A stretch of DNA of 34,788 nucleotides from an uncultured Clostridia bacterium (lineage in GTDB: Bacteria > Bacillota > Clostridia > TANB77 > CAG-508): positions 1 through 34,788 of the forward strand of contig CANPWI010000003.1 in NCBI GenBank assembly GCA_947584125.1. The letters run 5' to 3'. Below the pieces are notes generated by a model. That model was given only the letters and a program-made list of their open reading frames with translations. It was not told the DNA's origin and searched no databases. Position numbers and translations under genes: made by a program. This document shows, in pieces, positions 19,085-26,038 of the stretch; within the stretch, counting starts at the first letter, position 1; each line of letters begins with the position of its first letter.

Positions 19085-20393
19085 CTATGAATTTTTCTGT
19101 AAATTTGCTGCATCTTCTGCATTTTGAATATTGCTAGTTGATTGTAGTATGTAGTCTTTAATTTTACTTTCAATATCTGTTTTTGCTTGTTCAATTTCAG
19201 TCTTAAAAGTATTAATTTGGGTTAGTGATTGGTCCAAAGCTCCTGATTTCCAACATAATGTAACATCTTGTACTTTTTTATATACACTATCAACATCATC
19301 CTCAATCTTCTTTAAGTAATCTAAAATATTATCTTTCATAGGATTTATCAAAGCATCATTAAAGTCTGTTGCTTCTTTAGAAAATTCTATATTAAACTGT
19401 GGAAGTCCTTCTCCATTGCACTCTGCAGAAGTAGTTGGAATTCCTGACGCTATATGTACATCATCTCCTTGACTTTCTGCCATATTTTTAGCTGAACCAG
19501 CAAGCCAAAATGGAATATAGTAACATACAAATTGAACAATATTCTTCAATGTTTTTTCATATACACCTTTGTAATATTCTACAAAATTATTATACAATGC
19601 ACCTCTCCAACCATCTTTTTTGTTTATATTTTTTATTTCATTATTAATATTTTCTATGTTAGTTTTGATTGTTTCAGTAAAAGCTTTTACCTCTGATGCT
19701 TTTGCTGCTACATCTTCATAATCCATCTTTATTGTATCAGAAATTTTTCCATTTGCTCCTATAACACTGTTTCTATCCACTTCTTGTATATTTCTCATTG
19801 CATTTGTTGCATATTGTCCCATTTGATTTAAAATTTCCTCTATAGCCGTAGTAAAATCCCTCTTATGTTTTTCTAACTTAGTTAATGATTCATCACGTGC
19901 ATCACTTTCCCATTTTATATTTCTAATTTCATTAATTATTTTATCAAATTCTTCTTCAACATTCTCTTCAACTTTCTTAAGATTATCGTTAAGTTCTTGC
20001 TTAATAGCACTTCCTACACATGCAACTTTACTTCCACTTTTTGTTTCCGCTAATTTTTCTGTTTCTATGGCTTCTCCATATTTAGTTGAACTTACCTCTG
20101 CCTCTTCATTTTGAGCTTTTGCATAATTTTTAGCTGTATTAACAAGCCAATTTGGAATCTCTTTAGATGTAAAGTTAAGAGCTGGTTGAAAAACTTTTTC
20201 TATATATTCATTATATATAATTACAATATTATCATATGTTTTACCTCTCCATGACTCATTGTCATATAATCTCCTTAAAGCATAACAAATCGAATTCAAA
20301 TGGCTACTAATCTCTCTTGCATAACCTCTAATATTTCTTGATGCATCTTCTAATGGTTTATAACCGTTCTTCTAAACTTAATTTTACTCCCAT
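19085..20393 (-). CDS. Four-module WXG-like T7SS protein, read through a +1 shift at CGG
   Basis: The joined product is about 435 aa and entirely helical. It contains four W-x-x turns at W48 (ESWRGK), W161 (IKWESDA), W262 (DGWRGA) and W381 (LCWKSGA), which alternate in type, so the protein is a tandem duplication of a two-hairpin unit of about 215 residues. Each unit has a WRG hairpin with IPNWLVNTAKNYAKAQ or IPFWLAGSAKNMAESQ, then a WESDA/WKSGA hairpin. The best start is ATG 20393 with GAAGG upstream: MGVKLSLEE, then CGG, then an immediate TAA. Skipping C gives MGVKLSLEEGYKPLEDASRN and an open frame to 19085. Without the shift only a much later TTG (20299) with no ribosome site could start. 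It is the first gene of the T7SS operon and the likely main secreted substrate or structural protein. Confidence 0.75.
20364..20366 (-). other. +1 recoding site (in-frame CGG) near the start of the WXG gene
   Basis: Codon 10 is CGG (GAA GAA C GGT TAT on the minus strand) and the zero frame stops two codons later (TTA TAA). Skipping one base gives Gly and opens 425 further codons. Because the shift comes so early it acts as an on/off switch for the whole protein. Confidence 0.78.
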
Positions 20394-20600
20394 ATTTTTA
20401 CCTTCTTTCTTAATTTTCAATTTTTTTAATTTTTATTTTAATGTTAAAATCCTTGGTTTATAATAATATTATCTTTTGTTATTATAAATCCCCTACTCAA
20501 CTCCTTTCTTTTTAACATAAATTAATATTTACATTATAATATATTAATTATTTTTTTCTATTTTATAATTAAGTTTATAATATATTTATGTATCAACTTA

Positions 20601-20629
20601 ATAGTAATATGTTTTGCTATTAATGTCAA
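20601..20629 (-). promoter_or_regulatory. Promoter of the T7SS operon
   Basis: Minus strand TTGACA (20629-20624), 17-bp spacer, TACTAT (20606-20601). It leaves an AT-rich leader of roughly 200 nt before ATG 20393, in which I see no clear structure. Confidence 0.55.
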
Positions 20630-20688
20630 TAAATGTAATATAATCTTTATGAACATGTAATAATTTTGTAATATTTTATCTATAAATA

Positions 20689-20721
20689 AAGAAGAAACTG
20701 GAAATTTCACAGTTTCTTCTT
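20689..20721 (-). terminator. Terminator of the prepilin-like gene
   Basis: A 12-bp stem AAGAAGAAACTG / CAGTTTCTTCTT with loop GAAATTTCA, directly after the stop at 20728 on the minus strand. Its core AGAAACTG matches that of the T7SS operon terminator at 11281. Confidence 0.75.
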
Positions 20722-20727
20722 GTTTTT

Positions 20728-22924
20728 TTATTGTTTAATTTCTTCAGATATTTCATATTTACTAATCCAGAATCCTGAAAGTTCTTTTCCATTAAATGTG
20801 AATGCTTCTGGTATTTGGTAAACTCCGCTAGAATTATTTTTTACATCTTTTGTTACAAATTCTATACTTACTGTTTGAGTTGTATTGTTTAATTTATATG
20901 CATATCTTGGTACCCATACCCAATATGCTATTTGACCATTTGCTTTTGTTACAATATTTGCCCATCTTTTTTGTGAATAATCATACCAATTTTTTGGTGG
21001 TGATTTTGATATTGGAATATCACTATGTTCTTGTCCATTTTCGTCCCAATATACATAGTAGGTATTTTCTTTGTCTAAATTTGATAAATCTACTTCAATA
21101 GTTTTTGTTGTTACTTTTTGTCTTCCTATAGGCATATTTCCTTTCATTAAGCATACATCATATTCTTTTCCTTCTTGTACTTTTTCTATTGTATATGGTA
21201 GCTTTCCTGTATGTTTTAGTTCTCCATCTATATAAACCTTAAAATCGTCTCCTTCAGAATTTCCAGCAGATACTGTTATTGTATTTATATTTGAACTTAC
21301 TGTTAATTGGTCAGCTGTTCCCTCTGATATTTCATATTTACTTATCCAAAATCCTGAAAGTTCTTGGCCATTAAATGTAAATGCTTCTGGTATTTGGTAA
21401 ACTCCGCTAGAATTATTTTTTACATTTTTTGTAACAAATTCTACATCTACTCTTTGACTTTCTGTATTTAATATGTAGGCATATCTTGGTACATATACCC
21501 AAAATGCTACCTCTTGATTTGTTATTGTTACTATATTTGCCCAGCGTTTCTTTGCATAATCGTACCAATTACTTGGTGCTGGACCTTTATCTATTCTGTT
21601 TGCAATTTGCATATTTTGCCCATTTTCATCATAAGTTACATAGTATGTTGCCTCTGGGTTAAAATTGCTTATATCAACATATATTGTTTCTGTAGTTACC
21701 TCTTTATTTCCTAGCATTTTACCATCTTTTGCAAGTGTAACCTCATAAGTTGTTCCTGGTTCTAATCCTATTGCAGTATAAGGTAATGTTCCTGTATATT
21801 GTAATTTTCCGTTAATATATACTTGATAATCTCCTTCTTCTATTATACTTGATGATACTGTTAATTTACTAATATCTGTATTTACTAATAATTCTTGACC
21901 TCCAAATTCAGATATTTCGTATTTACTCATCCAGTATCCATTAAGTTGTTTACTGTTAAAAGTAAAAGCTTCTGGTAAAATAAAGCTAGAATCAAGTGTT
22001 TCTTCGCTTCCATCTGAATTTATGTATTTATCATCTTTACTTATAAACTTTGCATCAACACTTTGAGTATCATTATTTAATACATATTTATATCTTGGTA
22101 TCCATACCCAATATGCAACTTGGTTATTTGTTACTGTAACAATATTTGCATACATTTTGGTTTCATAGTTATACCAATCATCTGGTGCTTCAACTCTATC
22201 AATTCTTCCATATATTTTAGGGTTTTTACCATCTTTATCATAAGTAATGTAATATGTTGATTTTGGATTTAAATTACTTAAATCTGGTGTATTTAGATAA
22301 ATATTTCCTACTTTTTTATATGTACTTTCCTCTGGTGTTATTTCATCTACATTTGTATCTATTTTATCGTAATTTCCTTCATCCTCATCTTCAATTTCTC
22401 CTTCTGAATATCCCCATACTGGAATTCCTGTTTCTTTACACCATTTTACTCTTTTTTCACTATCTTCTGTATTAACATATTTATAATATAAAGTATTAGA
22501 TTGTATTATTACCTCGTTTTTATAATCTTCTTTAATATCTGGTATAACTGTTTCAATTCCTGGTTGACCAGCTAAGCCGTACATTTATTATAACTAAAGC
22601 TTGTGTTTGTTCTTCTTCGCCTTCTTCTGTTTCTCCTTCTGCTTCTTCTCCGTTTTCGCTTATTGCTTGTGGTTCTTCAGTATTTTCAGTTTCATTTTCT
22701 ACGCTTTCCATTCCTTTTTGTGCAATATATATTTCTGCTTGTTCTTGATAGGTTCGCATTTGACTAACAAAAGCAGATTTTTTTGTTCTTTCTATTATAC
22801 CATCTTCTCCAAATACAAATATTAATGTAACTGCTGCAATAATTAGTAAAACAATTATTGTTATTATAAGTGCTACAAGTGTTATACCTTTTTTATTTCT
22901 TACTTTGCTATAGTTTTTCTCCAT
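20728..22924 (-). CDS. Prepilin-like protein with three large repeats, read through a +1 shift at CGG
   Basis: The joined product is about 731 aa. Residues 1-35 form a type IV prepilin-like N-terminus (NKKGITLVALIITIIVLLIIAAVTL). A spacer ends in a very Glu-rich run (residues 75-106). The first frame then reads QALVIINV, CGG, and stops at 22553; the second continues GLAGQPGIETVIPDIKEDYKNEV. Skipping the C joins them as NVGLAGQPG. The C-terminal 600 residues hold three copies of a module: a Y-Y-x-x-Y/W-D-x-x-G-Q opening, RWANIVT-x-x-x-x-x-A-Y/F-WV-x-VPRY-x-Y-x-LN, and PEAFTFN-x-x-x-LSG-F/Y-W-ISKYEIS. Such pilin-anchored repeat proteins are common in gut Clostridia and of unknown function. It is the second gene of a unit with the secreted protein upstream (31-nt gap). 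Confidence 0.72.
20747..22070 (-). repeat. Three DNA-level repeats inside the prepilin-like gene
   Basis: The segments near 20747-20880, 21329-21462 and 21911-22075 encode the same PEAFTFN...SKYEIS block. The first two are nearly identical in DNA over about 130 bases (shared GGTATTTGGTAAACTCCGCT and flanks), which points to recent duplication or gene conversion. Intervening parts (about 21101-21308 and 21683-21908) also correspond. Confidence 0.75.
22577..22579 (-). other. +1 recoding site (in-frame CGG) in the prepilin-like gene
   Basis: Codon 116 is CGG (AAT GTA C GGC TTA on the minus strand). The zero frame adds RLSWSTRN and stops. Skipping the C gives Gly and opens the 615-residue repeat region. 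The context AATGTACGG equals that in essC. Confidence 0.8.
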
Positions 22925-22955
22925 TTTTTCACCCCTTTATAAAAAACTATAACTT

Positions 22956-23630
22956 TTAATATACATTAACAAGAACAGCACGAGAGGTGTAAGAACTATT
23001 AGTACCACCAGAACTACGTCCATATCCGAATATTCTACCTTGATATCCTCTAATAAATAATCTATAATCTGTATCTATTTTATTTCCATTATAGCCTCTA
23101 GACCAGCGCTCTGTACTAACAGTTGCCTCTCCTCTTTTTTCTGCAAATGTACTACTACTATCATGAGAATATACATCACGTAAATAACTATAACCATCAT
23201 ATATCTTATATATATTTGATGTTGATTTTATTTGACTACTATTATATGTACATATACCTGCAACATATTCATATTTACCATTTGCCATTCCATATATTCC
23301 TGTTTCATTTCCTGTAGTTGTTTCTTCACTACTATTTGCTGGTGCATTTCCATATCCAGATGCAGATAAAAGTGCTGCAGCTCCCCATTCTATGTTTTTA
23401 ATCATGTGTACATCTACACCATCTGAACCTGAATTTTTATCTTTTGTTCCTATTGTTCCACCATCTGCTCCCATATTTCTTATACCAGTAAAAAATTCAT
23501 CTGCAGTTTTATTTGTTAAAACTGTTCCATCTGGTCTTGATTGGTATTGTGCTTGTACATTTATACTAAAAAATATACCTAAAATTGTTACAAGTAAAAA
23601 AATACTTGCAATTTTTCTTGTAAATCTCAT
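22956..23630 (-). CDS. Secreted protein related to C-terminal domains of pilin-type surface proteins
   Basis: 224 aa. A clear Sec signal peptide (MRFTRKIASIFLLVTILGIFFSINVQA) precedes a mature domain rich in Ser, Gly and Tyr. The pattern HMIKNIEWGAAALLSASGYG, GIYGMANGKYEYVAG, ERWSR..., FIRGYQGRIFGYGRSSGGTNSSYTSRAVLV resembles the H-M-x-K-N-x-E-W-G-A, YDMSGGxWEYV and SFRxVL blocks seen at the ends of clostridial prepilin-like surface proteins, a fold reminiscent of FGE-sulfatase or C-type lectin domains (inference). No catalytic motif is evident. Start ATG 23630 has AAAGGAGG; an upstream ATG at 23690 is rejected. It is the first gene of a unit with the prepilin-like gene and probably pairs with it at the surface. 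Confidence 0.65.
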   Translation of the reverse strand: MRFTRKIASIFLLVTILGIFFSINVQAQYQSRPDGTVLTNKTADEFFTGIRNMGADGGTIGTKDKNSGSDGVDVHMIKNIEWGAAALLSASGYGNAPANSSEETTTGNETGIYGMANGKYEYVAGICTYNSSQIKSTSNIYKIYDGYSYLRDVYSHDSSSTFAEKRGEATVSTERWSRGYNGNKIDTDYRLFIRGYQGRIFGYGRSSGGTNSSYTSRAVLVNVY

Positions 23631-23680
23631 AATTTTCCTCCTTTGTAATTTAATAAAATTTATTATATTCCTTTTGTATA

Positions 23681-23709
23681 ATATTAACATTCGTGTATTT
23701 TTTTGTCAA
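23681..23709 (-). promoter_or_regulatory. Promoter of the secreted-protein/prepilin unit
   Basis: Minus strand TTGACA (23709-23704), 17-bp spacer, TAATAT (23686-23681) preceded by TGT, so an extended -10 element. Confidence 0.6.
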
Positions 23710-23742
23710 TTATTTTTATAACTTTTCAGTTCCTTTTTGTTA

Positions 23743-23776
23743 AAAAAATTGGTCACTAAAATGTGACCAATTTTTT
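23743..23776 (-). terminator. Terminator of dapL
   Basis: Stem AAAAAATTGGTCAC / GTGACCAATTTTTT with a short loop; the dapL stop codon lies in its edge. U tail on the minus strand. Confidence 0.85.
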
Positions 23777-24980
23777 ACTTTCTACTATCAAGTATTATTC
23801 TTTGTATTGCTTCTATTGTATTTTCTCTTGAGCCAAATGCTGTTAGTCTAAAATATCCTTCTCCATGTTCTCCAAATCCTACTCCTGGTGTTCCAACTAC
23901 TCCTGCATTTTCTAAAAGTTCATCAAAGAAACTCCATGATGTGTGTCCCTTTGGAACTTTTAACCATATATATGGTGCATTTACTCCTCCATATACTGTA
24001 AATCCTGCTTCTTGTAATCCTTCTCTAATTATTCTTGCATTTTCTAAATAATATTGTATATTTTCTTTTATTTCTTCCATACCTTTTTCTGTGTACATTG
24101 CTTCTGCTGCTTTTTGTGTTAGGTATGGCACTCCGTTAAATTTTGTGCATTGTCTTCTGTTCCATAGTTTGTTTAACTCTACCTCTTTTCCGTCTTTTGT
24201 GTAACCCTTTAATTCTTTTGGAACTACGGTATATGCACATCTTACACCTGTAAATCCTGCTGTTTTTGAAAAGCTTCTAAATTCTATTGCTACCTCTTTT
24301 GCTCCTTCTATTTCATAAATGCTATGTGGAACATTTTCTTCTGTTATAAATGCTTCATAAGCAGAATCAAATAGTATTACGGATTTGTTATTTCTTGCAT
24401 AATCTACCCATACTTTTAATTGGTCTTTTGTTAATACTGTTCCTGTTGGATTGTTAGGGAAGCATAAATAAATCATATCAACTTTTTCTTTTGGTAAGTC
24501 TGGTACAAATTTATTTTCTGATGTAGCTGGTATGTATATTATGTTTTTCCTTCCTGCCATAATATTTGTATCTAAATATACGGGATATACTGGGTCTGTT
24601 ATTGCAACAGTATTATTTGTACTAAATATTTCTCCAATGTTTCCTGTATCGCATTTTGCTCCATCTGATACAAATATTTCATCTTTTTGTATGTCGATTC
24701 CTCTTTTTTTATAGTCAAATTCAACTATTTTTTCTCTTAAGAAATCATAACCTTGTTCTGGGCCATATCCTCTAAATGTTTCTTTTTTTCCCATTTCATC
24801 TGCTGCTTTTTTCATTGCTTCTACTACTGTTGGTACTATTGGTCTTGTTACATCTCCAATTCCTAATTTTATTATTTTCTTTTCTGGATGTTTTTTTGTA
24901 AATTCTTCTACTTTTTTTGCTATTGTAGAAAATAAATAACTTTCTTGTAAATCTAAAAAATTTTCATTTATATAACTCAT
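23775..24980 (-). CDS. dapL: LL-diaminopimelate aminotransferase
   Basis: 401 aa. DapL converts tetrahydrodipicolinate directly to LL-diaminopimelate with glutamate, a short lysine/peptidoglycan route found in some Clostridia, chlamydiae and plants. The PLP lysine is Lys239 in SFSKTAGFTGVR. DPVYPVY, CFPNNPTGTVLTKDQL and the N-terminal KLGIGDVTRP are typical of DapL and separate it from other class I aminotransferases. Start ATG 24980 has AAAGGA nine bases upstream; the in-frame TTG 24989 directly follows that site. It is 16 nt downstream of dapF, whose product epimerises the DapL product. Confidence 0.95.
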   Translation of the reverse strand: MSYINENFLDLQESYLFSTIAKKVEEFTKKHPEKKIIKLGIGDVTRPIVPTVVEAMKKAADEMGKKETFRGYGPEQGYDFLREKIVEFDYKKRGIDIQKDEIFVSDGAKCDTGNIGEIFSTNNTVAITDPVYPVYLDTNIMAGRKNIIYIPATSENKFVPDLPKEKVDMIYLCFPNNPTGTVLTKDQLKVWVDYARNNKSVILFDSAYEAFITEENVPHSIYEIEGAKEVAIEFRSFSKTAGFTGVRCAYTVVPKELKGYTKDGKEVELNKLWNRRQCTKFNGVPYLTQKAAEAMYTEKGMEEIKENIQYYLENARIIREGLQEAGFTVYGGVNAPYIWLKVPKGHTSWSFFDELLENAGVVGTPGVGFGEHGEGYFRLTAFGSRENTIEAIQRIILDSRK

Positions 24981-24996
24981 ATTCGTCAATCCTTTC

Positions 24997-25836
24997 TTAT
25001 ATTATATATTCTCCTTCAAATACAGTTTTTGCAGGTCCTGTCATATATACATGGTTGTCTTGTTTGTTCCATTCTATTTCTAAAGTTCCTCCTAATAGTT
25101 CTACTTTTACTTTTTCATTTGTGTAACCATTTAATACACAGGCAACTGCTGTAGCACAAGCTCCTGTTCCGCAAGCAAGTGTTTCTCCTGCTCCTCTTTC
25201 CCAAACTCTCATTTTTATATTTTCTTTATCTAAAATTTCTATAAATTCTATATTACATCTTTTTGGAAAATGACTGTCTATTTCTAGCACTTTTCCATAT
25301 TTGTTTACATTAAAATCTTTAACATTTTCAACTATTGTTATTGCATGTGGATTTCCCATAGATACGCAAGTAAATTTAAATTTTTTTCCTTCTGCTTCAA
25401 GTTCTAAATTTTTTACTATTTTTTCGTCCGATATTACTGGTATTTTTTCTGGTGAAAGTATTGGTTCTCCCATATCTACTCTAACAGTTTCTACCTTTCC
25501 ATCTTTTACATTTAATTTTAATATTTTAATTCCAGCTAGTGTTTCTATTGAAACTGTTGTAGAATTTGTTAATCCTTTATCAAAAACAAATTTTCCTACA
25601 CATCTAATTCCATTTCCGCACATTTCCGCTTCGCTTCCATCAAAATTAAACATTCTCATTTTAAAATCTGCATTTTCACTATTGCAAATTAAAATAATTC
25701 CATCTGACCCAACACCGAAATGTCTGTCACTCATTTTTTGTGCAAGACTACTTATATCTTCTGGTATATTACCTTTTGTGCAGTCAATATACACATAATC
25801 ATTACCTAGTCCATGCATTTTTGTAAATTTTATCAT
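24997..25836 (-). CDS. dapF: Diaminopimelate epimerase
   Basis: 279 aa. It interconverts LL- and meso-diaminopimelate for peptidoglycan and lysine. The two catalytic cysteines are Cys73 (EMCGNGIRC) and Cys222 (LACGTGACA); the N-terminal MHGLGNDYVYID block is canonical. ATG 25836 has a ribosome site AAGGA. It forms a two-gene operon with dapL under a clear promoter. The length is normal and there are no anomalies. Confidence 0.96.
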   Translation of the reverse strand: MIKFTKMHGLGNDYVYIDCTKGNIPEDISSLAQKMSDRHFGVGSDGIILICNSENADFKMRMFNFDGSEAEMCGNGIRCVGKFVFDKGLTNSTTVSIETLAGIKILKLNVKDGKVETVRVDMGEPILSPEKIPVISDEKIVKNLELEAEGKKFKFTCVSMGNPHAITIVENVKDFNVNKYGKVLEIDSHFPKRCNIEFIEILDKENIKMRVWERGAGETLACGTGACATAVACVLNGYTNEKVKVELLGGTLEIEWNKQDNHVYMTGPAKTVFEGEYII

Positions 25837-25941
25837 ACTAATCCTTCCTTTATTTAGTTTAAAAATGGATTAACATTTTTAAACTTATTTCTTTGAAAGT
25901 ACATTATTAAAATACAATATATTTATATTATATTAACTTGT

Positions 25942-25970
25942 ATTATATCTCATGATTATTTTTTTTTCAA
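25942..25970 (-). promoter_or_regulatory. Promoter of dapF-dapL
   Basis: Minus strand TTGAAA (25970-25965), 17-bp spacer, TATAAT (25947-25942). It lies back to back with the promoter of the divergent P-ATPase gene, only about 5 bp apart. Confidence 0.7.
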
Positions 25971-25974
25971 TAAT

Positions 25975-26005
25975 TTGTATCACTTTTATTTTTTAGTGGT
26001 ATAAT
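25975..26005 (+). promoter_or_regulatory. Extended -10 promoter of the Mg-type P-ATPase gene
   Basis: TGGTATAAT (25997-26005) is a perfect extended -10; a weak TTGTAT (25975-25980) lies 19 bp upstream. It is followed by a short leader and AGAGGG before the ATG at 26039. The leader is too short for a known Mg riboswitch. Confidence 0.65.
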
Positions 26006-26038
26006 TAGAATATATTTTATAGAAAAGAGGGAATTAAA

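Noticed and set aside
1203..22579. CGG reassigned to Trp, Gln or another amino acid as in some Firmicutes
   Set aside because: A sense reassignment would keep the frame. Here the zero frame after CGG is unrelated sequence with early stops and only a +1 shift recovers the families.
1203..22579. Technical artefact inserting C before GG
   Set aside because: Such an artefact would also break genes at GG in other frames; all five hits fall in front of an in-frame Gly codon and more than 30 out-of-frame CGG are harmless.
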